From: Thalassovita mediterranea
Lineage (GTDB): Bacteria > Pseudomonadota > Alphaproteobacteria > Caulobacterales > Hyphomonadaceae
Reading direction: 5' to 3'
Assembly (NCBI GenBank): GCA_019448215.1
Contig: CP080408.1
Coordinates: forward strand, 434,001 to 498,000
DNA length: 64,000 nt
The notes under the pieces: generated by a model
The model's input: the letters and a program-made list of their open reading frames with translations, nothing else
Databases searched by the model: none
Told to the model about the DNA's origin: nothing
In this document: positions 46,512 through 56,750 of the stretch, in pieces
How the letters are laid out: the number at the start of each line of letters is the position of its first letter
Numbering within the stretch: position 1 is the first letter of the stretch
Translations under genes and position numbers: made by a program

Positions 46512-47167
46512 CGCTTCCGGTCCTCTATTCTTTCCGCCGCTGCCCCTATGCCATGCGCGCCCGGCTCGCCATTCAGTCCGCCAGGCTTGAATGCCGCCTG
46601 CGCGAAGTAGTCCTGCGTGACAAGCCGCAGGAGATGCTGGACGCCTCCCCGAAAGGGACCGTGCCGGTGCTCGTGATGCAGGACGGCACCGTCATCGACG
46701 AAAGCCTCGATGTCATGTTGCATGCGCTTGGGCAGAACGACCCCGAAGGCTGGCTGTCCCCTGATGAAGGTAGCCGGGCCGAGATGATGGACCTGATCGC
46801 CGCTTGCGACGGCCCGTTCAAGCATCACCTCGACCGCTACAAATACGCCAATCGCTATGAAGACGAAGGCGCTGTGTCTGAAGACCACCGCAAGGCTGGT
46901 TCAGCCTTTCTGGAGACGCTGGACGCGCGCCTATCGTCGCGCACGCAGCTTTTCGGTCAGCGCGTCTCGCTCGCTGACATGGCCGTGATGCCGTTCATCC
47001 GGCAGTTCGCAAATACAGACCAGGCCTGGTTCGACGCATCGCCCTACCCGGCCCTGAAAGCCTGGCTCGCCGCGCACCTTGCCAGTTCGCGCTTCAAATC
47101 CATCATGCCAAAATTCGACCAGTGGAAGCCCGGCGACGAAGAACCCGTCTTTCCATCTGCTCCTTAA
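46508..47167 (+). CDS. Glutathione S-transferase family protein
   Basis: 219 residues. A thioredoxin-fold N-terminal domain starts PVLYSFRRCPYAMRARLAI with a CPYA active-site motif like glutaredoxin 2, and has SPKGTVPVLV (cis-Pro) and the ES of VIDESLDVM for the glutathione gamma-glutamyl group. The C-terminal helical domain follows from about residue 85. The 4-base ATGA overlap with trhO suggests coupled translation, and the pairing is seen in other proteobacteria. Confidence 0.87.
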   Translation: MTLPVLYSFRRCPYAMRARLAIQSARLECRLREVVLRDKPQEMLDASPKGTVPVLVMQDGTVIDESLDVMLHALGQNDPEGWLSPDEGSRAEMMDLIAACDGPFKHHLDRYKYANRYEDEGAVSEDHRKAGSAFLETLDARLSSRTQLFGQRVSLADMAVMPFIRQFANTDQAWFDASPYPALKAWLAAHLASSRFKSIMPKFDQWKPGDEEPVFPSAP

Positions 47168-47191
47168 ACCAAACAGCCCGGTTTTCCGCCT

Positions 47192-47266
47192 TCCCAGCGA
47201 AAGCTGGGACCCATGGCGGTTGAGCACGAACGTCCCAGCCGCCATAGACCCCACCTTTCGGTGGGG
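47192..47266. repeat. Cluster of three short palindromes between two convergent genes
   Basis: Three stems lie in 75 bp: TCCCAGC-GAAA-GCTGGGA (47192-47209), ATGGCGG pairing with CCGCCAT (47213-47219 and 47239-47245), and CCCCACC-TTTC-GGTGGGG (47249-47266). GAAA and TTTC are complementary tetraloops, so either strand can fold. Placement between the ends of the transferase gene and alaS suggests an extragenic palindromic element that also terminates transcription. Confidence 0.7.
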
Positions 47267-47292
47267 ACACGGAAAATACTTCCAGATTTCTG

Positions 47293-49944
<2,652 letters not shown>

Positions 49945-49982
49945 CTTCTCGTCTGGCCCGTCCTTGCAGCTTGCCCAAATTC

Positions 49983-50013
49983 AAGCGCCCGGCCGAATGT
50001 CAGCCGGGCGCTT
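49983..50013 (-). terminator. Terminator between recA and alaS
   Basis: AAGCGCCCGGC and GCCGGGCGCTT form a perfect 11-bp stem with a 9-base loop, about 95 bp after the recA stop. On the - strand GAATTTGGG follows; on the + strand CCTGTTTTT follows. Confidence 0.75.
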
Positions 50014-50106
50014 CCTGTTTTTGATATAAAGGCTTGAGCGAGGCCCGCCAAGAAGCAGCCACGCCGCAGGCTCAGTTCACTGCAGCGCGCCGGTCCGGGT
50101 ACCGCC

Positions 50107-51213
50107 TCAGCCAGCCTTCGCCTCATCGTCGTCATCCTTGCTCGCTTCGAGCTCTGCCTCTTCTTCAGCAGACAGCATCACATCAGAGAGAAGGCCCGAC
50201 TGGCGGCGGATTTCATGCTCGATCTCATCGGCAATATCCGGATTGTCCTTGAGAAACTGGCGGGTCTTCTCGCGGCCCTGACCAATGCGTTCTTCCTTGT
50301 AGGAATACCAGGAGCCCGCCTTCTCGACGACTTCGCATTTGACGCCAAGGTCAATGAGTTCACCCGTCTTGGAGATGCCTTCGCCATAGAGAATGTCGAA
50401 CTCCACCTGCCGGAAGGGCGGGGCCACCTTGTTCTTCACCACCTTGACGCGGGTCTGGTTGCCGATGGTTTCCTCACGGTCCTTGATCGCACCGATGCGG
50501 CGGATGTCGAGGCGGACAGAAGCGTAGAATTTCAGGGCGTTACCGCCGCTGGTCGTCTCCGGGCTACCGAACATCACACCGATCTTCATGCGGATCTGGT
50601 TGATGAAGATGACCATACATTTCGACTTGGAGATCGAGGCGGTCAGCTTGCGTAGTGCCTGGCTCATCAGGCGTGCCTGAAGGCCCGGCAGCGAATCGCC
50701 CATCTCGCCTTCGATTTCAGCGCGCGGGGTCAGCGCGGCCACAGAGTCGATGACCAGAAGGTCAACCGCGCCAGAGCGCACCAGCGTATCTGCAATCTCG
50801 AGCGCCTGCTCACCGGTATCCGGCTGGGAGACGAGCAGGTCATCAAGATCAACGCCGAGCTTGGCGGCATAGGTCGGGTCCAGCGCGTGCTCTGCGTCCA
50901 CGAAGGCGCAGACGCCGCCATCCTTCTGGGCTTCTGCGATCGCATGCAGCGAGAGCGTCGTCTTACCAGAGCTTTCAGGGCCATAGATTTCAATGATGCG
51001 GCCCTTTGGCAGGCCGCCAATACCGAGAGCGATATCGAGGCCGAGCGAACCGGTCGACACCGCTTCGATGTCGAGCGACTTCTGATCGCCGAGCCGCATG
51101 ACCGAGCCCTTGCCGAAAGAGCGCTCAATATTGGAGAGAGCTGTCTCGAGTGCCTTTTGCTTGTCCACGCCGGATTCCTTGTCCACGAGTTGCAGATTGC
51201 CGCGTTTGGCCAT
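50107..51213 (-). CDS. recA: RecA recombinase
   Basis: About 368 residues from ATG 51213 (GAGGAG 7 bases upstream). Walker A is GPESSGKTT, Walker [11 protein letters not shown], and the L1/L2 DNA loops surround [10 protein letters not shown] and [16 protein letters not shown]. The C-terminus is acidic ([13 protein letters not shown]), which normally tunes filament nucleation. RecA performs strand exchange and triggers LexA self-cleavage. A GTTC-type SOS box lies 63-77 bp upstream of the start. Confidence 0.98.
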   Translation of the reverse strand: MAKRGNLQLVDKESGVDKQKALETALSNIERSFGKGSVMRLGDQKSLDIEAVSTGSLGLDIALGIGGLPKGRIIEIYGPESSGKTTLSLHAIAEAQKDGGVCAFVDAEHALDPTYAAKLGVDLDDLLVSQPDTGEQALEIADTLVRSGAVDLLVIDSVAALTPRAEIEGEMGDSLPGLQARLMSQALRKLTASISKSKCMVIFINQIRMKIGVMFGSPETTSGGNALKFYASVRLDIRRIGAIKDREETIGNQTRVKVVKNKVAPPFRQVEFDILYGEGISKTGELIDLGVKCEVVEKAGSWYSYKEERIGQGREKTRQFLKDNPDIADEIEHEIRRQSGLLSDVMLSAEEEAELEASKDDDDEAKAG

Positions 51214-51275
51214 GTTCAGTCTCCTCATATATGGCCCGGCTTTGCAAGGCCGGCGTTCCTGTCAGAGCGCAGTCT

Positions 51276-51290
51276 GTACCACACTTGTTC
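51276..51290 (-). promoter_or_regulatory. Candidate LexA (SOS) box upstream of recA
   Basis: GTACCACACTTGTTC fits the alphaproteobacterial GTTC-N7-GTTC operator with one mismatch. Immediately downstream on the + strand ACGA then GAAC-N7-AAAC continues, making the whole 51276-51309 segment an imperfect palindrome of two half-operators. Confidence 0.55.
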
Positions 51291-51395
51291 ACGAGAACAA
51301 AACAAAAACTTCGAAGCTCATCCAGACGCTTGCCGAAGGCGGTGCATCCCGCCTAGTGTCTGGACCTGATCAAGCAGAGCGGCATTGCCACGCAT

Positions 51396-52202
51396 ATGAT
51401 ATCGATTCGACATCCTCGTCGCGGGCTTCTCCTCAGCCTCGCAGCGCTCCCCGCGCTTGGACTGCCCATGACAGCGAGTGCGCAGCAGGATGAGGGCGCG
51501 CCGCCGACGACACTGCCCTTCGAGCCAACCGTGCCATCTGCCCCGCCCGGCTATGAGCCACAGCCAGCAAGACCGGACAGTCGCCCTTCTAATACACGGC
51601 AGACCACGCCGCAGCCAAGCGTTCAGGCAGAGCCTGCCCCGCCGCCCGGCGACCCGCTCTGCTATGAGATCGGCCCCTATATCCGCGAAGGCGCGAGCGC
51701 CTCACGCTTTGCCGCGCTTAGCCCGTCGACCGCTTCAGGCTCTGCCATTGGCAGCTTTCCCGCGGGCGACGCCCTCAGTGAGCTGGGCGCAAGCGACTGC
51801 GCCGTCGTCATACCAGGCGCAGCGCCTTTCAGCGTCGCCTCGCCCTATAATCAGGTGACCTGCACGCTGCAGATCGACCAGTCGGATGAGGCGAGCCTCG
51901 ACTCCATGCGCCAGCGCCGCGACGAGTTGAAGGACCGGATCGCCGCCTGCCCCGCCGTCGCCGAATGGCAGGCAGAGCTGGTCGACACGCCGGGCGAGCG
52001 TAATGGCGCGCTCATCTCTGACCAGGTGTTCAGCCACCCGAATGTGAACGTCGAAATGGTCGTGCGCGCGCAGCAGCGAAACAAGCTCGGCCAGTGGCCT
52101 GACGATTATATCCGCACGCTGTCGCTTATCCTGCGCACCCCCAATCCAGATGCTCCGCCGCCGCCAGAAGAGCCGACGCCGGAAGACGCAGGCGCGCAGT
52201 AA
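51396..52202 (+). CDS. Secreted proline-rich protein of unknown function
   Basis: 268 residues. A basic start followed by a hydrophobic stretch ending TASAQ is a signal peptide. Residues about 35-85 are Pro-rich (PSAPPGYEPQPARP), then a folded-looking region from PLCYEIGPYI to YIRTLSLILR with four cysteines (LCYE, DCAV, TCTL, ACPAV). The C-terminus is again Pro/Glu-rich. No family recognised. It is divergent from recA with the SOS box between, so LexA could touch both. Confidence 0.65.
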   Translation: MISIRHPRRGLLLSLAALPALGLPMTASAQQDEGAPPTTLPFEPTVPSAPPGYEPQPARPDSRPSNTRQTTPQPSVQAEPAPPPGDPLCYEIGPYIREGASASRFAALSPSTASGSAIGSFPAGDALSELGASDCAVVIPGAAPFSVASPYNQVTCTLQIDQSDEASLDSMRQRRDELKDRIAACPAVAEWQAELVDTPGERNGALISDQVFSHPNVNVEMVVRAQQRNKLGQWPDDYIRTLSLILRTPNPDAPPPPEEPTPEDAGAQ

Positions 52203-52271
52203 GCGGGGGACGCGTCAAAAGCTGACAAGGCGCCCTTTCCAAGCCCCCGCCTTCGTCCCATTATATCGCCC

Positions 52272-52490
52272 ATGCTGACACGAAACGGACAATCAGGCGG
52301 CGAAGCCAGGCTTCATTATCTCGATGGTGATATCGAAGTCGTTGAGCCGGGAGATTACGTGACCTGCGCGGTAACTGGCCGGAAAATCCCGATTGCGGCC
52401 CTGCGCTACTGGAGCGTCGATCATCAGGAAGCCTACGTCGATGCGGCAGCTGCGGCCTCGCGGATGGTTGAAGGCAAAGGCACTGCATGA
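52272..52490 (+). CDS. DUF2093 small protein
   Basis: 72 residues. EARLHYLDGDIEVVEPGDYV, CAVTGRKIPIAALRYWSVDHQEAY covers the DUF2093 family, a small alphaproteobacterial protein of unknown role with a CxxTG-type turn. The stop overlaps the ATG of the M23 peptidase gene by 4 bases; this adjacency is frequent in the class and suggests a cell-envelope connection. Confidence 0.85.
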   Translation: MLTRNGQSGGEARLHYLDGDIEVVEPGDYVTCAVTGRKIPIAALRYWSVDHQEAYVDAAAAASRMVEGKGTA

Positions 52491-53374
52491 AGCGGGCGGC
52501 CTGTCTTGGATTGATCGCCTCGGCTGGGCTTTTCGCCCTGCCCGCACTAGCTGAAACGTCACCTCTCTCCTGCTCTGGCGCGGCCAAGCAGGGCGGCCTT
52601 CTTGTCTGTACCGGCCCGTCCGACACGTCTGTCCGCGTCGCTGGCGAGGATGGCAGCGGCGCCCGCGAAGTTCGCACAAATGCAGACGGCGTTGTGACGG
52701 TGGGCCTGACCCGCACCGAAGCGAGCCCGCTGATCCTGACGCCAGCAGGCGGCGCGCCGATCTCGGTCGATATCGCGCCGCGCAGCGATGATTTCCGTCT
52801 TCTTCGCGGGCTGGATTGCGACAAGGTCGATGCCCGCACGCCGGAGCAGCTCGCCGAAGTCGAGGAAAGCTGGCTGAAGAAGAGAGACGCCTTCGAAACC
52901 TTCAATGATGGCCCCGGCGCCAGTCTCGGCTTCAAGCGGCCTGCAGAAGGACGCGCCTCCTCGCCCTTCGGGCCAGAGCGCAAATATACCGGCACCGGCG
53001 CGGACGGTGAAACCTGCGAGAAGGTATCCGTCCATCAGGGCTATGACATTGCAACGCCGATTGGCACGCCCATCATCGCGCCGGCACCGGGCACGGTAAT
53101 CCTCGGCGACCCGGACCTCTACTACGAAGGCGGCGCGGTCTTCCTCGATCATGGACAAGGCCTCGTCTCTGTCTTCATGCACATGTCGAAAGTCGACGTG
53201 AGCGCTGGCGACGAAGTCGAAGCTGGCGAGCAGATCGGGCTTTCCGGCAATACCGGCCGCACCACCGGCCCCCACCTCCACTGGGCAGTAAAATGGAGAA
53301 ATCAGGCAACCCTAAACCGGGATGAGGATTTCTACATTGACCCGGCGCTTCTTCTGGCGCTGGAGCCGCAGTAG
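52487..53374 (+). CDS. M23-family peptidoglycan endopeptidase
   Basis: 295 residues with a signal peptide (about 1-22, ending LPALAE). The N-terminal 150 residues are beta-rich and end with a helix (AEVEESWLKKRDAFETF). The LytM/M23 domain follows with HQGYDIATP (zinc His and Asp), DHGQGLVSVFMHMS and HLHWAVKW (catalytic and third ligand His), so all key residues are intact and it is likely an active DD- or peptidase of the cell wall. It is coupled to the DUF2093 gene. Confidence 0.92.
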   Translation: MKRAACLGLIASAGLFALPALAETSPLSCSGAAKQGGLLVCTGPSDTSVRVAGEDGSGAREVRTNADGVVTVGLTRTEASPLILTPAGGAPISVDIAPRSDDFRLLRGLDCDKVDARTPEQLAEVEESWLKKRDAFETFNDGPGASLGFKRPAEGRASSPFGPERKYTGTGADGETCEKVSVHQGYDIATPIGTPIIAPAPGTVILGDPDLYYEGGAVFLDHGQGLVSVFMHMSKVDVSAGDEVEAGEQIGLSGNTGRTTGPHLHWAVKWRNQATLNRDEDFYIDPALLLALEPQ

Positions 53375-53384
53375 GAGAATCCAC

Positions 53385-54245
53385 ATGGCACAGTCGAAAA
53401 ATGCCGTCGTGACAGGCGGTGCCTCCGGTATGGGACTGGAGATGGCGCGGCATATTGTTGAGCGCGGCGGCAAGGTCCTTATCGCAGACATGGACAGGGA
53501 TGCCCTCGCGCTCGCTGCCAGTGACCTTGGCGAGGCGGCCTTCACATTTGAAACCGATGTCTCGCGCGAATCCAATGTCGAAGCGATGGCCGACGAGGCA
53601 TTCGAGAAACTGGGACGCGTTGATCTCGTCTTTGCGAATGCCGGTCTGCAGTTCGATGCCCCGCTTCTGGAGGCAACGCCGCAGGAGTTCGACTTTCAGT
53701 ACGGCACCAATGTCAAAGGCAGCTGGATGACCGCGAAGGCCTTCGCCAATCGCTGGATCGAGCGCGGCGAACAAGGCCGCATCTGCTTTACCGGATCAGA
53801 GCACAGCCTCGGTTTCCAGCACGATGGCGCGGGGCTCTATACCGGCACCAAGCACGCCATTCTTGGTCTCGCCGACGTCATGCGCCGCGAGATGCCCGAA
53901 GCCGTCGGTATCAGCGTTTTCTGCCCGGGCCTCGTGAATACAGGCTTCTATGCCAGCCGCGAAAAGGCCGGACTGGAGGAAGACAATGAAGCGCTTCGGA
54001 CAGGTGAGAAGCTGATGGCCAGAGGCATGCCTGCCCACAAGGCCGCTGGCGCCGCGGTTGAAGGGGCCATGATGGGCGAGTGGCTGATCATGACCCACGC
54101 GGTCGCCCGCGAAGGCGCGAAGGAGCGCTGGGACGAAATCGAGGATGCCTTCCATCGACAGGCACCGCCCGGCTCTGACGACGCAAACTACAAGGTCACG
54201 GAGCTGAAGGCACAGATCGAGTCCGAAGACCCACCGCCGCAATAA
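53385..54245 (+). CDS. Short-chain dehydrogenase/reductase
   Basis: About 286 residues from ATG 53385 (AGGAG 6 bases upstream). Motifs are VVTGGASGMGLEMA, DMDRDAL (Asp after the second strand favours NAD), ANAG, catalytic Ser in FTGSEHS and Tyr-Lys in LYTGTKHA. The C-terminal tail of about 40 charged residues (RWDEIEDAFHRQAPPGSDD) exceeds the classical length. The substrate is unknown. It starts 10 bp after the M23 gene. Confidence 0.85.
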   Translation: MAQSKNAVVTGGASGMGLEMARHIVERGGKVLIADMDRDALALAASDLGEAAFTFETDVSRESNVEAMADEAFEKLGRVDLVFANAGLQFDAPLLEATPQEFDFQYGTNVKGSWMTAKAFANRWIERGEQGRICFTGSEHSLGFQHDGAGLYTGTKHAILGLADVMRREMPEAVGISVFCPGLVNTGFYASREKAGLEEDNEALRTGEKLMARGMPAHKAAGAAVEGAMMGEWLIMTHAVAREGAKERWDEIEDAFHRQAPPGSDDANYKVTELKAQIESEDPPPQ

Positions 54246-54325
54246 GCGCGAAAATTTTGTCCGCGAGTCGGAACACGAGGCGGCTGGGCTAGTTGCTTGG
54301 GTCACAGATCCAGAAAGGAAAACCC

Positions 54326-54535
54326 ATGTCCACTGACACGTTCGCAATGACCAAAGTCGTCGGCACGTCCAAAACCAGCATTGAGGAAGCGATCAATGGC
54401 GCGCTGAAAAGCGCGAGCAAGACGATCCGCAACATGGACTGGTTCCACGTGACCGAGACCCGCGGCTATATCGAGAACGGCCAGGTCGCTTACTATCAGG
54501 TCTGTATCGAGATCGGCTTCAAATACGAAGACTAG
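54326..54535 (+). CDS. Dodecin, flavin-binding storage protein
   Basis: 69 residues from ATG 54326 (AAAGGAAAA upstream). The sequence KVVGTSKTSIEEAINGA, ASKTIRNMDWFHVTETRG and YYQVCIEIGFKYED matches the dodecin family, whose 12-mers stack flavins (or CoA) between paired tryptophans; the Trp in DWF is that residue. It protects against free flavin and light. A terminator hairpin follows that also overlaps the next gene's ribosome site. Confidence 0.92.
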   Translation: MSTDTFAMTKVVGTSKTSIEEAINGALKSASKTIRNMDWFHVTETRGYIENGQVAYYQVCIEIGFKYED

Positions 54536-54557
54536 GTCTCCCGACCGAATTTGATTG

Positions 54558-54608
54558 CCTCCCTCAGGGCGCAGGTTCATCCTGCGAGCAACCTTGAGGG
54601 AGGTTTTT
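54558..54608 (+). terminator. Terminator hairpin whose 3' arm contains the next gene's ribosome site
   Basis: CCTCCCTCA (54558-54566) pairs with TGAGGGAGG (54595-54603), enclosing a second stem CGCAGG-TTCAT-CCTGCG (54570-54586), and is followed by five Ts. The AGGGAGG in the 3' arm is the only Shine-Dalgarno for the cupin gene whose ATG is at 54610. Confidence 0.75.
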
Positions 54609-54609
54609 C

Positions 54610-55056
54610 ATGAAAAGAATACTGGCGACAGCCATTCTGCTTGCGCTTTCAGGCCATGCACATGCCCATGACGGGCCGCAACATTCCGAACATCACGCGG
54701 CCACCCCGCCGCCCGGCTCCAACGAAAAGCTACGCTCACCCATCGCATCTGCTGACGGGCTGGAAGTGCTGATTTCCGATGTCGTGATCCCGCCTAACGC
54801 CACCGTTCCCCGCCATTATCATCCCGGCGAGGAGTTTCTGTACGTGATTTCCGGTTCAGCCGTGCACGTTCAGGACGGCCAAGACGATATCGAGCTGGTG
54901 GCTGGCGATTCCTACGTCATCCCGCCGCGAGCCGCCCATTCGCCGCGCGGCGGCCCGGACGGCGCGCGCGCCATCGTCTTCCGCGTCCACCGCGACGGGA
55001 TGCCAGAGCGTATCCTTCTGGAAGACGGCGAGACGCCGCCTCCGGAAGAAAACTAA
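54610..55056 (+). CDS. Secreted cupin-domain protein
   Basis: 148 residues with a signal peptide (about 1-19) followed by a His-rich stretch (HAHAHDGPQHSEHHAA) that could bind metal. The cupin core is VPRHYHPGEEFLYVISG and AGDSYVIPPRAAHSPRG, with the two-His plus Glu and later His metal set intact. The role is unknown; periplasmic cupins often sense or oxidise small molecules. Its ribosome site is inside a terminator hairpin. Confidence 0.85.
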   Translation: MKRILATAILLALSGHAHAHDGPQHSEHHAATPPPGSNEKLRSPIASADGLEVLISDVVIPPNATVPRHYHPGEEFLYVISGSAVHVQDGQDDIELVAGDSYVIPPRAAHSPRGGPDGARAIVFRVHRDGMPERILLEDGETPPPEEN

Positions 55057-55062
55057 GGCCTG

Positions 55063-56034
55063 TCAGGGCTTCAGCAACGTCGAGCCGATCGTCTTGCCGC
55101 TCTCGATGGCGCGGTGTGCCTCGGCAGCATCTTCGAGCGCGAAGGTCTGGCCGATCTGCGCCTTGAGCGTGCCAGCGCGCATGGCACCGAACAGGGCGGC
55201 TGCGCCGCGCTTGAGGCCCGCTTCGTCGGCAACGAAGTGGAAGAGGCCGGGCCGGGTCATCACAAGCGACCCGCGGCGGTTCAGCTCGCCCGGGGCCAGC
55301 GGCTCGACCGCGCCTGAGGCATTGCCATAGGTGACGAACCAGCCCCGGCTTTTCAGGCTGTCCAGCGACGCCTTGGCAGAGTCCTTGCCGACGCTGTCAT
55401 AGGCGACATCGACGCCCTTGCCGTCGGTGAGCGCACGCACGCGGCTCGCCACATCGTCGCTCGACATGATGACCTCTGCAGCGCCTGACTTCTTCGCAAG
55501 CTCGGCCTTTTCATCGCTTGACGTTACCGCGATCACGCGCACGCCCATCGAGGTCGCCCAAGGCACCAGCAGCGATCCAACCCCGCCGACAGGGGCCCAG
55601 ACGAGCGCCGTCTCACCGGGCTGTGGGCGGTAGACTTCAAAGAGCAGCATCCAGGCGGTCAGGCCTTTCAGAACTACAGCTGCGCCCTCGTCCTCGCTGA
55701 TGCCGTCCGGCAGTTTCAGCATGCGCGAGGCAGGGCCGGTAAAATGCGTCGCATAGGTGCCCTGGCCGAGGTAGGTGACGCGGTCGCCGACCTTCAGCGT
55801 CTCGACGCCTTCACCGACTGTCTCCACGACGCCAGCACCTTCCTGTCCGGGTGTGAAAGGCAGCTTGGCCGGATAGAGGCCGGTGCGGAAATAGGTGTCG
55901 ATGAAGTTGAGACCCGCCGCCGACTGGCGCACCAGAACCTCGCCGGGCCCTGGCTCTCGCGGCTCCATTTGTGTCTTTTTCAACACGTCCGGACCGCCAA
56001 GTTCGCTCATCTGAATGCAATATGCGCCGCTCAT
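55063..56034 (-). CDS. Quinone oxidoreductase-like zinc-free MDR protein
   Basis: About 323 residues from ATG 56034 (GGAGG 8 bases upstream); the frame stays open for 54 more codons through the opposite rnhB gene and is not used. GPGEVLVRQSAAGLNFIDTYFRTGLYP and PGQEGAGVVETVGEGV are the QOR hallmarks, and VGGVGSLLVPWA is the NADPH motif. No zinc-ligand cysteines are present. It would reduce quinones or enones with NADPH. It diverges from rnhB with a 52-bp gap. Confidence 0.9.
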   Translation of the reverse strand: MSGAYCIQMSELGGPDVLKKTQMEPREPGPGEVLVRQSAAGLNFIDTYFRTGLYPAKLPFTPGQEGAGVVETVGEGVETLKVGDRVTYLGQGTYATHFTGPASRMLKLPDGISEDEGAAVVLKGLTAWMLLFEVYRPQPGETALVWAPVGGVGSLLVPWATSMGVRVIAVTSSDEKAELAKKSGAAEVIMSSDDVASRVRALTDGKGVDVAYDSVGKDSAKASLDSLKSRGWFVTYGNASGAVEPLAPGELNRRGSLVMTRPGLFHFVADEAGLKRGAAALFGAMRAGTLKAQIGQTFALEDAAEAHRAIESGKTIGSTLLKP

Positions 56035-56086
56035 GAAGAAATCCTCCCGGAATCGTGGTCTTGTTCTCTTGATGAGGGACATAGCG

Positions 56087-56653
56087 ATGATCTGCGGCGT
56101 TGACGAGGCCGGACGCGGACCATGGGCCGGGCCGGTGACGGCTGGCGCAGTCATTCTGGACCCGAGACAGCCCATTGAGGGGCTGACAGATTCCAAGAAA
56201 ATGACAGAGGCCGCGCGCGAGGCGCTTTACCCCGAGATCAAGGTCAAGGCAGTCGCGTTCGGCATTGGCTGGGCAAGCCCGGCAGAGGTCGACCAGCTCA
56301 ACATCCGCGAAGCGACCTTCCTCGCCATGACGCGGGCGATCGCCATTATGGGGCTCGTCCCTCGCGAGCTCATCATTGATGGCAATTGTATGCCGAAAGA
56401 GCTGCCCTGCCCGGCCCGCGCCATCGTGAAGGGTGACCTCACCGAACCTGCAATCTCAGCCGCTTCGATCCTTGCCAAGGTCGCCCGCGACCGGGCGATG
56501 GCCGAGCTTTGCCACCGGTATCCGGGCTATGGCTTCAGCAAGCATAAAGGCTATGGCACGGCCGCCCACGCCGAAGCGCTTGAGGCACTCGGCCCCTGCG
56601 GCTGCCATCGCAAGAGCTTCGCGCCCGTCGCTCGCGCGCTGAAAGCGGCCTGA
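56087..56653 (+). CDS. rnhB: Ribonuclease HII
   Basis: About 188 residues from ATG 56087, preceded by GAGGGA; earlier ATGs lack a ribosome site and would overlap the divergent gene. The family start is ICGVDEAGRGPWAGPVTAGAV with catalytic Asp-Glu, then LTDSKKMT, the third acid in IIDGNCMP and the fourth near SAASILAKVARDR. It removes ribonucleotides from DNA-RNA junctions. In many alphaproteobacteria rnhB neighbours ccrM; here it does not. Confidence 0.94.
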   Translation: MICGVDEAGRGPWAGPVTAGAVILDPRQPIEGLTDSKKMTEAAREALYPEIKVKAVAFGIGWASPAEVDQLNIREATFLAMTRAIAIMGLVPRELIIDGNCMPKELPCPARAIVKGDLTEPAISAASILAKVARDRAMAELCHRYPGYGFSKHKGYGTAAHAEALEALGPCGCHRKSFAPVARALKAA

Positions 56654-56750
56654 ACAGCCCTCCCCCGACGCCACGTTACCCCTCGTGAACGGCCTGATTT
56701 GCGCCTAGTATGGGCCCAAACAGAAAAGTTCATCGGAGGAACGTCACACT

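Noticed and set aside
55063-56196. Longer start for the quinone oxidoreductase (377 codons)
   Set aside because: The extra N-terminus is antisense to rnhB and does not match the family; a good ribosome site precedes the internal ATG.
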